Assembly: GCA_964023205.1 (NCBI GenBank) | Contig: OZ026848.1 | Location: forward strand, 4,454,501-4,518,500 | Direction: 5' to 3' | Source: Lutraria lutraria | Lineage: Eukaryota > Mollusca > Bivalvia > Venerida > Mactridae | DNA: 64,000 nucleotides | Shown: positions 12,263-23,800 of the stretch, piece after piece | How positions within the stretch are numbered: position 1 is the stretch's first letter | How the letters are laid out: every line of letters starts with the position of its first letter | Notes under the pieces: generated by a model | The model's input: the letters and a program-made list of their open reading frames with translations, nothing else | What the model was told of the DNA's origin: nothing | Database searches by the model: none | Program-made: the position numbers and the translations under genes

Positions 12263-12480
12263 GACTTAAAATCACTGTAACCTCTCACCGATAGAGTGTC
12301 ATGGGTTCGAGCTCAGCTACCTACCATGTCTCTTTGTGTGAGAAAGTAGGCATGCAGTTGCTTACGGAGGATGGGAGTCTAGTACTGGTTCTTCCCAGGA
12401 ACGATGGTTAGGTGATCAGTCCGCCTCATATGACTCTGACTGTTGCAACGGGGCGTAATACTCGAGATAAACAAAAAAAT
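12263..12480 (+). mobile_element. tRNA-derived SINE, 5'-truncated
   Basis: Shares with the full copy at 45851-46054 the B-box region (GGGTTCGAGCTC), TGTGAGAAAGTAGGCA, TAGTACTGGTTCTTCCCAGG and the CCGCCTCATATGACTCTG end. The tRNA head is incomplete. Confidence 0.7.
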
Positions 12481-14958
12481 AAGTGGGAAGTCGCTAACTC
12501 AGATTTAGATGTAGGCGCATGCATGTACACAGGATGTAGGAAGTCTGCATGTACACAGGATGTAGGAAGTGAAAGTTTCAATTGTTTAATGGACTTTATT
12601 AATTGAATGTGGTAAATAGATGATACACTCTCAATACAGCTTCACCAGTATAGTGTTCGTAATGTGCCTCACGTTTGAATTGTTACATTCGGTTATTATC
12701 GGCAAACATCGTTCAATTTCGTAACTCACTGGTTGTCTAATGCCAGAAGAGCTAAGCAGAAATAGTCCAGTCAAATTAACGGATGGGGTAGGACTAAATG
12801 GTACAGAATTTATTTTGTTATAAAACGATCATGTATATGATAATATACATAAAAAATAAAATAGGCCAAAATCTGACCCGTTTTGATAAAATAAATAAGC
12901 TTTTCATTTTCGGATAATTTCACTATCCGAAAACCGGTATAGTTGCGTATAAAACCCGTATTACCTCGTACATTAGTGCGTCGTTTTCATTAATTGACGT
13001 CAAATAAATCAGCCTAATATCGTCTTAATGTTCTTAGGAGTTGATTTACTAAGTCATCACTCTATATAGCTGAATATCTACCTATATTTAAGCATGATTT
13101 TGATAGTCGGTTATCAATAAAGAGTTCTAACCTAATGTAGACTAGACCACGCTTACGTTAATGGATTGTTGATCACGACCCAAGGCTTTTGGAGCCTGTT
13201 TTTTTTTTACTGAACGGTTCAAGAGAGGAATCTTTGGTTTAGTATCCAACTTTCTATCAAATGAGACCACGCTTTTTGTGGCAAAACCTGTGGTGAATAT
13301 GTATATTATATCATGGACTCCCGACTTTTTATTTCGTCTAGAAAAACAAGGAATATCATATGTTTTCTTCCTATTTTTGTTCATGTTTATAAGATGTCAA
13401 CAATGAAGAGTGACTTCTTGCAGAAAAAAGTGTGCTTTTATGAAAATACAAATGGAAATAAATGAAGCAAACTTCCAAAAATGTAAACCAGTGAGAAAGC
13501 AACGATTACGATTGGCCTTTCGATAATCGCTGAGATTGGGATCTATCAAACATATGACAGCTTAACATTCTGCGCAAGTGGGTAATTAATTTCATAACTA
13601 GACATCTGATGTGAATGAATAAAGAATAAAGATATATATTAAATATCAAAATATATCAACTAACTATTCAAATAGTTTAAGTCTACAAAAATACCGATTA
13701 ATTTAATTTAGATTATAAATTACTAGTTTTCATGAGATTACCAATGTTAGCAAATAAATGATGATTGGTTCAATACTGTTCAATGTTGTTTCGTGCATGC
13801 AGGTGACAAACATGCTGCAGATGCTTTGTAGTTTTCGATTTAGGCTAAATATATCAACGAATATTATTCAAACTTATAACCAGGATAAAATCAGATTTCT
13901 GAGCGAATGTCTCATCTTTAAGGAAGACCAACGGAGTCCAAGTGTGTATGACATTTCAACTTTTCAAATAGTTAGATATATGTCATGGATAGTAAAGAAT
14001 ATAAAATGTTATGTATTGAAGAAACATTACGATAAACACTTCCTGAGCCGACGAATCTTTAAAATTCATACTTCCGTTATTTTTTTTAATTGACATTGTT
14101 ATCCGAAACATTGTCTTTCTGCATCTATTAATGTCTCGATATTCTAGTCTGAAAGTTGACATGTAATACTAGTATTGCAAAATTAAAGAGACCCTCTACA
14201 CAAATATTTAGCTGATATGCCAAAATAAAACCTAACATTACAACAACAGTTGATCAACAATACTAATAATTTGTTGCGGACAATGACAAACATACATTCA
14301 ATTGCATCTACAAATATTCTCTGGGGTCAAACAGAACGTTGTTTCGTTAATTTTACTGACCAATGATCCAATTAAAATTCTTCTGCCATAGTTTAGGGTA
14401 AATAAAACATCTCAAATTTTACATGGATGTGTTTATAAATGAAATAATAAGTTGAAATTAAGATTAGAACTATTAAGACACCTATAAGTAAATAGGCATG
14501 TATTAGGATAATGATAGTTTTACTGCAAGAAAAAAATCTTTTCACAATAGCGAACAACAAATTCAATTACAACTGCACAGCTGAGTTCATTTCTATTCAG
14601 AGTCGACCAGCAGCCCTTGGCAATCTCCATGATCTGAAGAAGGCCCTTGTGCAGGAAATAGGGGTGGGCCAATGCATCAAAATATCAATGCATTGCGATC
14701 CTGAGTCTCTCGATAGTATGGATCGATAGTAAAAGTCATGATCCAATAATTATCGCCGATAGTTAGCTCAACTATCGATAATTTCGATACTTTCCTTCTT
14801 CTGAAGTTTATTTTTAATTTAGAAAAACTTCCATTGCATCTTGTTATAGAAATAATTGTAAATATACCAACGCATCAAACTGCCACAAAGGGCCAATAAC
14901 GCAATCGTTAAATTAGCCAATTTTAGTTCAGTTACTAGTATCTAAATTCAAAATTTTA
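12481..14958. other. Intergenic, no gene recognised
   Basis: Includes a short duplication (CATGTACACAGGATGTAGGA twice, 12520-12570) and several ORFs of 60-110 codons without recognisable domains or coding-like composition. Around 14650-14790 a TAGGGGTGGGCCAAT start with CGATAG repeats looks like one end of a hAT-type element, but I found no second end. Confidence 0.4.
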
Positions 14959-15456
14959 AGGCCACACCAATTTGATTACAGTACTTGTTCATCCGATTTG
15001 TCGCTCCTATTATTATTATCAAAATTAGAAAAATAATATTATTTTTTTATTTTTTGCTTCCTTATTATCGCTTGCTCATTCCCACAATGTTTTTTCATCA
15101 GATAGATGCTGGTCTTAAGGTACCAACATTTGTCTCGGCTGATATAATTTTTGACTCCTTTCGTTCCTATAACGGGTGATTCAACAATTTTCATCAGAAA
15201 ACTATTGAATAAGGACATTAAAAACATTTTTACGGGTAAACGGTAACAGTTATTGAAATAAATTAACACAGACTTTTTATTCGCATTCCCACTTTCTTGT
15301 TTGAAAGAAGGAATTAAAGGTAATATTAAAAAAAATATATTGCCCGCTCGCTAAAATCGGAAAAGAAAAATGTTCTTTTTTTTTAAATATTTCGCTCGCT
15401 CGCTTGCTTTCGTCCAAAGAAAATCCGATGAACAAGTTATTAAATTGATGTGGCCT
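14959..15456. mobile_element. MITE-like element, ~500 bp
   Basis: Inverted ends AGGCCACACCAATTTGAT and AGGCCACATCAATTTAAT face each other 498 bp apart. The interior has CGCTCGCT(C/T)GC repeats. No clear target duplication, so boundaries are tentative. Confidence 0.45.
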
Positions 15457-15662
15457 GATAAATAATCATAGTAGGTGACATTTTATTAGTGTCGGGTTAG
15501 AAATGCCCACAAGTGCATTAAATTGATACATGTACATATTTACAAACCTTTGCCAGATTTTCATCTAAAGGAAACTCAATATAAAAAAAGAATGATCAGG
15601 GATGCAGTCAGTCTGGACTGAAGGAGTGTGCATTTTCGGACTTCATGAGGTATATAATCAAT

Positions 15663-15883
15663 GGGCCGCGGTCGTGATCCAGCTGTTAAATGTGCTGGAC
15701 TCGTTGATTTCCTTATGTGGAGAAGTTATGTGGATACGTTGCCAGCTCCATGTAGGATGGTAATTAAGCTAGTACTGGTTAGAATGCAGTCTGGGAAAAC
15801 TGGTTTGGTGAACTGGCCGTCGTTGAATTCGTTCAAAACAGCGTTAAAAGCATCGAAACAAAGACCCACTATGCATGATATGT
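15663..15883 (+). mobile_element. tRNA-derived SINE (GCGGCCGTG family)
   Basis: Starts GGGCCGCGGTCGTGATCC and shares TACTGGTTAGAATGCAGTC, GGAAAA and ACAGCGTTAA blocks with the copy at 17726-17965; a third, shorter copy is at 35239-35345. Confidence 0.65.
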
Positions 15884-16599
15884 ACCTAAGTTAGACCATA
15901 TCATGATGGGGACCAGGAGCGTAGCCAAATTTGACTCTGGGGTAAAAATTGTTGGATTTAGATTGAGGGATCATTAGACATGGCGTCAAATAACAAAGAT
16001 AAGGCCTTTTCGATTTGGAGAAGAATTTAGTATTTTAAAACTATTCTAGTTGCCATGGCAACCAACATTTAAAAAGGATAACTAATTTTTCAGGAATCTG
16101 AAAGAGATATACTTTTTACGGGTTATGTTGTAAAGATCTGTAAAATTTGATCACACTTTCACGAGATAACTCTAATTTCTATGTTACCATAAGTGGGTGG
16201 GGTAATTTAACATCTAATTTTGACTTCAAATAGTAAAAATGCTAAAACATATTTTATTTTTTGTACTTTTGTATTATGCAGGGCTGATATTATTCATGTT
16301 TTGTAAAATTTAATAGATATTTATAATTTATCTGATGTATTTGTCAAAGTTATCGCATCAGTTAACATGCTATTGGCGTATAATTTGATAAATGATGGCC
16401 TATACTTAAAACGAATTTCTGGAAAAACGGCCGATCCGATTTTGTCCTATTTTTATCCTGATATTGTAGAAAGTCTAAGCTTTCGAATGAGCCATATTTC
16501 ATTTCTGTACCATTTTGTCCTGGGTTCGACCAAATTTTGTCGTAACTTGACTAGACTAAAAGGACAAGTAACTGGTAATGTTACTAAAAGTAGACTTAG

Positions 16600-16800
16600 T
16601 GCCGATATTCCGTAAACAGTCGAATTCGCCTTAGGAATCAAATTACTATAAGTACCTACGGAAACTGAACTGTCATAGACTTGCACTGATAAATGAAACG
16701 GGAACTATAGTTTAACAATTGCATGGCGGATGTAGAAAAGGTAATACGTTGCACCGCATCAAAATTCATGCGCAGCGTGCGAGTAACCGCTATTGGACAC
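16600..16800. repeat. Dispersed repeat (GCATGGCGGATGTAGAAAAG family)
   Basis: TTTAACAATTGCATGGCGGA, then TGTAGAAAAGGTAATACG and CATCAAAATTCATGCGC, recurs at 20080-20240, 41985-42080 and, split by another element, at 29210-29312 plus 30852-30930. Confidence 0.7.
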
Positions 16801-17725
16801 TCATTAATACTGGATATATTATATAGGACCACAGCTTTTATGAATTATCCAATCAGGCAGGTGGGAAGTCGGGTGGATGGTTGAACAGATTGGTAGACAA
16901 ACCCAATTTTTACATATAAACAACACCAACTAAAACACAAGACATTATTGGATTGGATATACATGTATGTTCATTTTGGAGATAAAAATGTACACAGTTT
17001 CTAAAAAACAAATTAGTATGTATAGACATTCATGTGACATTAAAAGTTCAAATTTCGTCACGTTATCTCACCCTATAACTAATTAAATGCAGTCAACTGT
17101 AAATAATTGCTAATGCATTTACAGTATAATATCCTTCACGCTACAAATACTTTCACACACTTTATTTATGTGCAGTTAATAAATCATAAACGTGTTGACA
17201 GTCGTATATGTTTTAAAGTAAAAAGGAAATAATTGACATTGTATTATATTTTGTCTCTATTGTAATGTATTAAACACCTTTTTCGTGCCCTGTATTTATC
17301 TCAATGTAAAATTTGTATTGGTGGTGATCGAGCTTATAATATTGCTCAAACCGGAGTCATGTTCTGTTTTGTTCTGTTCTATTCTATAAAGTTACTGACT
17401 TTAGGATCATAACATTAGCTAATTATGACCTTAATTGCTCTAGCATAGTTAATTCATTCATTCTGGACACGGTTATAACTTTTTCTAGCCAGTTTTAGAA
17501 ATTGACAATAATTTATTCAGTAACTTGCGCATTAGGAAACAAGGGAGATAATAGTAAAATATTCTGTAAAATTTTAAAGCAGTTGCCTCCCTTGGATTAA
17601 TATTAAGTTAAGTTAAATGGTGCTGAGTAATCAATTTATTTTCGTTTCTGAGAAGTTGAACAGCAAAAAGTGAAGTGAAGTCTGTCTTTTAACTGTGTGT
17701 ACATGTACTTGGGTACTTCTTCACG

Positions 17726-17965
17726 CGGCCGTGCTGTAATGGTTCGTGGACTAATAACCCGGTGCGAATCCGGCAGGTTATATCCTGTACGAAAATTTGA
17801 CTAAAATATCAATTTTCCTTCGTATGTGGAGACATTTCTGGTTACTTGTTGAAAAGTCAGTTGATACTGGTTAGAATACAGTCCAGAAAAGGATAAAGGA
17901 ATCGGTCGTCGTATATAACTGAAATATCGTTGAAAAACAGCGTTAACCCCACAGAAATAAACTTC
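17726..17965 (+). mobile_element. tRNA-derived SINE (GCGGCCGTG family)
   Basis: tRNA-like head GCGGCCGTGCTGTAATGGTT with B-box-like GGTGCGAATCCGGC, followed by the same body as 15663-15883. Confidence 0.7.
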
Positions 17966-17999
17966 TTAATTGTTTAGGCACTTCCATTATATTCAATCG

Positions 18000-19027
18000 A
18001 TATGTATCTGCTAATTCGATTCAATATTCGAAGAAGATTTCGGTCCGCTTTCGAAACACACACTTCTTGTATTAATCAGGGTATCTTGTCCAATCAAATA
18101 TCCGTATTTCAACACCGTACATATGATACACAGTATATGAGGTTATCGTTTTACAATGCACGGAATCGTGTGTCCATATAGTTGATAATTGAAATAGTCA
18201 ATCTATACTTACTAAACATTTAACCCTATATTGATAGATAAAACAACAGAACGATTTATTTTGGTATAATCTGTTAAAAACTTTATTTAGCAATATCACT
18301 CATTAATCAAAAAGTGCTAAAATATGAGTATATTTAGAATAAAATGTACATACAGAATCGATTGAGACTAGGCTAACATAAGGCAAATATTATCTATACA
18401 TAAAATAAATACAAACAAGAATGAAAACAATGCAGACGTACAGTTGCATAAGTATATTGATATAATATGTGTATAACATTAAAACTTATTTCAATTAAGA
18501 CAAAAATCAATCATTCAAACATAAAACAGAAAAGTAATTCAGGGGTAATGTTGAGGTAGTTAATTTAACTGATTCAAATAAATCTACACCAACATTAGAT
18601 ACCATTTACCATTTTTAAATACCCAAAACGCGACTTATGCACATTCTACGATCGCTTATGTTCAATAGTTATATAAACATTAGGGTCTATACTTCGTGAA
18701 CGGTACTTATGGGCGGCGAGGCTGAAGCAGGGTGATAGAGAAATTTATTTAAGATTTGATGGAATATATCACATAAATTAAAATTTTGTTCAAGATCAAT
18801 GAAAATCTCACTTAGTTATATAAAATCACCGACAAAATTTATAGCATTTCCAAGAAAATCGATTTTGTCTTCAAAACACAAACAAGTTTGCCTTCTTACG
18901 CAATGTTCATAACTAAATCGGGTTCGAATTTAATTTAGTAGCTTCACGTGGGTCTACAGATGTATTGCATTTGAAGAATCGAACAATAATTATTATTGAT
19001 AATACTAATCATTTCAACTCTAGATAA
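18000..19027. other. Intergenic or distal 3' UTR of CerS copy A
   Basis: No repeat or gene recognised. Contains a minus-strand AATAAAG near 18283, an alternative poly(A) signal for the CerS transcript. Confidence 0.35.
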
Positions 19028-19031
19028 TTAA

Positions 19032-19375
19032 AGGGGCATACCCTACAACTTGGTGCATTTAGAATTAAGGCAAAATGATGATAAATTAGAAGCTTGTAAA
19101 GAAAAAAGCCGACGAAGAAAGTTTCAGCCAAGATTCATACAATTAAAAATAAAATCATAAAAATGATGTATTTGTGACACATACATTTAGTCATAGGAAT
19201 TTTTGGGTGGAAGTGATTTATTATTCATAGCTATGTTTTTTGCGGCTAGTACCTAAACTAGTCATTTTATGACCCAAGTTCTTATTGCAATTATCCATTA
19301 TATATTGTTTTACATATACATCTAGCACATTTTTACACTTTCACAGAATGTTTGTCAGTTTTAGGGTATGCCCCT
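19032..19375. mobile_element. TTAA-flanked MITE, 344 bp
   Basis: Inverted ends AGGGGCATACCCTA face each other and are bounded by TTAA (19028-19031 and 19376-19379), the target of piggyBac and Kolobok-type elements. No coding content. If the CerS poly(A) site is the one near 18283 rather than 19410, this element lies inside the 3' UTR. Confidence 0.85.
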
Positions 19376-19409
19376 TTAAGTAATACATGCACTTGATTGA
19401 TAAAAATAC

Positions 19410-19415
19410 TTTATT
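19410..19415 (-). terminator. Candidate poly(A) signal of CerS copy A
   Basis: AATAAA on the minus strand about 1.25 kb past the CerS stop, in the context TAAATAAAGT, followed by a TG-containing stretch. Another AATAAAG lies near 18283-18290, so the 3' end is not settled. Confidence 0.3.
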
Positions 19416-20079
19416 TACATACAAAATAGTATATTCTAAACAGGAACTGAACACAAAGTTAAATCGATTACAATTTGTACAAGGTTTGTAATAAGCTTAG
19501 TAGAAAATTGATGATTTCTTAACATTTCAATTTTTATTTAATCTTACTATGGGTTCTTTTTACAACATTAGCTTGACTTTCGCCCATGAAATATTAAATA
19601 TAGATAGTCTATATTGATTGTTCGAGCCTCTCAAACCGGAAGAGCATTCTAACGCTGGTGTTTCTCAAGTCTTGCAGATGCCTTGCGATCCACACTACAT
19701 TAAGAAAACAGATTTACACTGGTTCTTGGGTATATTTTTCATTTGCATTAATTACAAGTTAACATTTACATATTTAAAATACAATAAATATATACACGTG
19801 TATTTTTCTAAAATTGTATTTTTAGATCGGTTTTCTGGGCAATTAACCTCATACATTTTTTCTCGTGTCTACATCAGTATAATCCTTGTTCTTCGCGAGT
19901 AACTGTTTATTTCTTGTAAGGACAAATAACCTTGATCTAAATTTTTCTCCAACGGCACGGTCAAAGAAAACACGTAAAGCGCCGATGTTCGAATTAACCA
20001 CCTCGAGGTCCATAAACCGCTTCTATATTTAATTGCTCTTTGCAGAAAAACATGTGTTTAATTATATACAATGCGAGCG

Positions 20080-20240
20080 ACAGAACAAATCAAAGTACTG
20101 AAAATACGAATGGAAACTGAACTTAGTAAAACATAGTCTTGCAATTGCAACGTGGAAAGGTAAGTTTAAGCATTGAACGGCGGATGTAGAAAGACGTAGT
20201 ACTTTGTTCTGTACCAAGTGAGAGACGGCTATGGAAAAGC
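20080..20240. repeat. Dispersed repeat (CGGATGTAGAAAGACGTAGT family)
   Basis: CAAAGTACTGAAAATACG, TGGAAACTGAACTTAG and GAACGGCGGATGTAGAAAGA match the family at 16600-16800 and 41985-42080. It sits just downstream of the CerS stop on the transcribed strand. Confidence 0.65.
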
Positions 20241-20667
20241 TGAACTATCACTCAGTTTCCAAACATCAAACAAATTTGAAATAACGATACTTTAATTTAC
20301 ATGCTTAGTGAATCACTTGAAAAAAGACCTGAACTAAGAAACGTGAGAAGCAAGTAAATGGCAAGCTCTTTGAAACATTGTAATTGTGACAGATGATGTA
20401 TTAGGAAAATTTGCCCATATAATTTATAGCAAATACTGCATTTGATGCAACATATTTACGCACCCCAATGCTTCTAACTCATCAGATAAGAAAATATGAG
20501 TTTTTTTTTAAATTATGAACATGTTTGACAATTACAATCAAAGGAGGCTACGCTATCTGATCCATCACCTTTCTCGTTGTTTAAATGAACATGACAGGCC
20601 GCTAACCGCTTGGAAAGGTGATAACATTGATCCCAGTTCGTTCTTTCAATATATATGTAAAGTTTTT

Positions 20668-20841
20668 CTAGGTTTTTCTTTTGGTCACACCATTTGCTGC
20701 CGTACCATTTGGAGCTTTTTGGACAGTGATGTTGTTGTGGGTTGCACCATTGGTTTTTATGCCATTGTCGTAGTTACCGTTTGTGTTATTTGGTAATTCT
20801 TCAGAGCTCTCGTCATCTAAATCACTTCGGGAATCCTTAAC
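20668..20841 (-). CDS. CerS-like: CerS copy A coding exon 10 and stop
   Basis: Codes VKDSRSDLDDESSEELPNNT, then an Asn/Gly/Thr-rich low-complexity tail ending GVTKRKT and TAG (residues 341-397). The acidic DLDDESSEE cluster matches the casein-kinase-type site at the end of other CerS; the rest is unlikely to be conserved. Confidence 0.9.
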   Translation of the reverse strand, partial: VKDSRSDLDDESSEELPNNTNGNYDNGIKTNGATHNNITVQKAPNGTAANGVTKRKT

Positions 20842-23800
20842 CTGTATGTATAAATATTAACATACATAAATTATGTTTTGTCACACTCAAAATAGACAAA
20901 TATTTAATTACAAGACAAAATTATGCCAATAGTATCTTATGACAAGCCTTTCAAACGAAAACATAAAACTTCACTTTACATTATCAATTTAACAAAGAGA
21001 CTTTCTCCGACTTAAAGAAATTAAATCCATATATTACAAATGAAAACGTTTCAAACACCAACATAATGTTTATAAATGAACCACCTGCAGCAATGCAATA
21101 TCAATGTCTTGATTTCATATTTAAGATGAAAATAACGAAGTAGGACGAATTTGATATCGTTGCAAAATCCTTATGAAATACAACTGGAATTAATACTTAA
21201 GATGTAAAGGCCACATTCGAACAAGAATGAACGCTAAGTATTTGATAACTTAAACCAAAGTTTTCTGAAACATTACTTAATTATACATATAGAAGTCTTA
21301 CCTCGCCCTGAGAAAATTTAATGATAACGGAACGTAAAATGTGATAGGTCCAAATTAGTGTCAGTAACAACAGCAAATACAAGAAAAAGTTGAAGAAATA
21401 ATTCGCAAAATATGGAGCATCAATGATGTCTAAAACCTCGAATGTTGTGGAATACAGTACACTGAAAACATAAACAAAAATGCTAAAGGTTAACATGCAA
21501 GAGCATTTGGAGCAATGTTACCCAAATCAAACAATTTCATCTTCCGCTACATTAAGACAGAAAATAATTGTCGTGAATAACCGACTTACACTTCTGTGTG
21601 GTCCTCACCAGTTCTTAATGGCACAAATAGAGAAGAAAGGTTTTGCTACATACAAACCTGATTGACAAAACACTTAGTTTATTTATATTAAATAATTTAT
21701 TTTCATTTCTGCAAATAAGCTGTTGATAAAGATTGTGACATATGCAAGATCTGAATATTATCTTAACCTTAGAAAAAAATGTCACTTGATTATATAGAAA
21801 TGTTTAGAAAATGAAGGAGACATACGTGTAAGGTAAAATGAATATTCTAGATACGATCCACGTTAATACGAACACGCCAAATAATACATCTGTTGACGTC
21901 TTCCATTTTAAATAGATACCTAACTTGGCAAACTGTAAGAAATGAAAAAAATATATACTGTACAGTCAATAAACATTTTACATTAAGCAGACTAGTGGGT
22001 CTAGTTATGTAAGTTCAAGGTAATACTTTTCTTCATCAAATTTCATAAATGGATAGGCGACATTGTTAAACACATTTCTTTACACCATCGATCACCGATC
22101 GCGTAACCACGCTGGTCATTGGGACCTCGTGTTTTGTCCCATAATTGACCAATCTGTTAGAATAAATCAAACACTTTTCTTTTAAGGTAACATTGTTTAC
22201 TTTCAACATATTACTTCACATACAATAATATACTACATGTATATGTATATTATCTTGTTATTTGTGTCAATGTCAGTCACGAAAATATACGAGTAATAAC
22301 GGAAATATACGAGCGTCTACTAATTCAACAACAGTACTTACCGCTAACCAAGGGTCTGCAGAATCGTGTAATATAAGAACTAATGAGCCGGCTCTGACCA
22401 TATTTCCCATCCAGGAAAAATACAGTAATACTATTGTAGCCGAATGATGTATCATCATCTGTGTGAAGTCCTGAAAAAACATACAGTTCAATAAAACATA
22501 ACGATTCAATTTTTTGACGCCGACCAATAAGTTAAATCGGAACTCCTCTACGTTTGTTTACAGAAAAGTGCATAATGCAAAAACCACATTAATCAAATGT
22601 GTAACCCGTACCGCGTAATCTCTCAAGTTTTTTTAAAAGGGCATTTTAAGGGTCGAGTTTTGTTTTAGTCAAGATCGAGGGTTCAACGCAACAGTGTCGT
22701 AACTCATATTGTAATAAGAACAAGTTACGACAGTGTTGCGCTGAGCCCTCGAGATAAACACTGAACTAGATTATTTTCCTACCCTACTGAACAGCCCTTT
22801 GTTCAGTTTAAGCCTAGCCATAAGAGATCTCTTAATAAGGGAACTATGTAGTTCATAGCATAATCCAAGCTTGCCATGTCACATGACCTGTCAATATGCA
22901 GTAGCTGATTTACGATTATATGATTTGATTACTTGTATACTTACACTCCGTCTGTGATCTGTGACCAATGTAAATACAAGACCCCAGTAAAATGCTAACT
23001 CTATGATGTAATACCAGTATATGTCGTTGGTGACGTGCTGGAAGAAATGAAAAGTACAATTGTTCGATATTTTTACCAGCTATTTCGTGACGCTTTTATT
23101 CTTTGTGTTTGATAATGTGGTGCATTATGTTCAACTGGTGCGAACTCAAAAAGTAGTCCCCACTGTTCGGTTTGGGACTATGCTTCGCCTCTTCAACACC
23201 ATTGGAATTGTCTTTGATAAAACGAATACAAAAAGGATTTACAGAGAAACAAAATAACCAAGATTTGGTGAGTATATTAAAATACCCGAAGGCGAGACAC
23301 ATTTATAACATTATCTCACATCACAGGTGGCTGTATCAGTGTTCGGGCCACACACAAAAAAAATCCCGTCACCGAGCTTATATTACTATCAAGGTAAAAA
23401 GCCTACTATATGTCTATATGCCAAACAATGTGGAACATTGCATCTCGTTGTTTTTAGCATAAAAGATGTGCGTTGAAGGAAAATTGCTACACATATCATT
23501 CAAATAAACTATAAGATATTCATTCCTATCGAAAATCTCATTCAATTACATCTAATAACTGTGAAACGGTAAAATTGTGTTCCTTTTGTTATTTAACTTC
23601 GCTGCAAGCCATTTTGAGTCAAGCGCGAGTGATGTATCAAGCGATCTGATTGGTCGACATGAAATGAACAGACTATTGTACACACATATCCGACCAATCA
23701 GATCGCTTGATACATGTGTAGCTATTTTCCTTCAGCGCACGTATTTCATGCTGAAACAACGAGTTGCGATGTTCCACATTGTTTGGCGTATAGACATATA

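Noticed and set aside
13142..13384. 80-codon basic ORF on the minus strand
   Set aside because: Lys/Arg-rich but with no recognisable domain or splice signals; could be a very old fragment, not supportable as a gene.
14650..14790. Possible hAT transposon end (TAGGGGTGGGCCAAT with CGATAG repeats)
   Set aside because: No matching second end or 8-bp duplication was found nearby.
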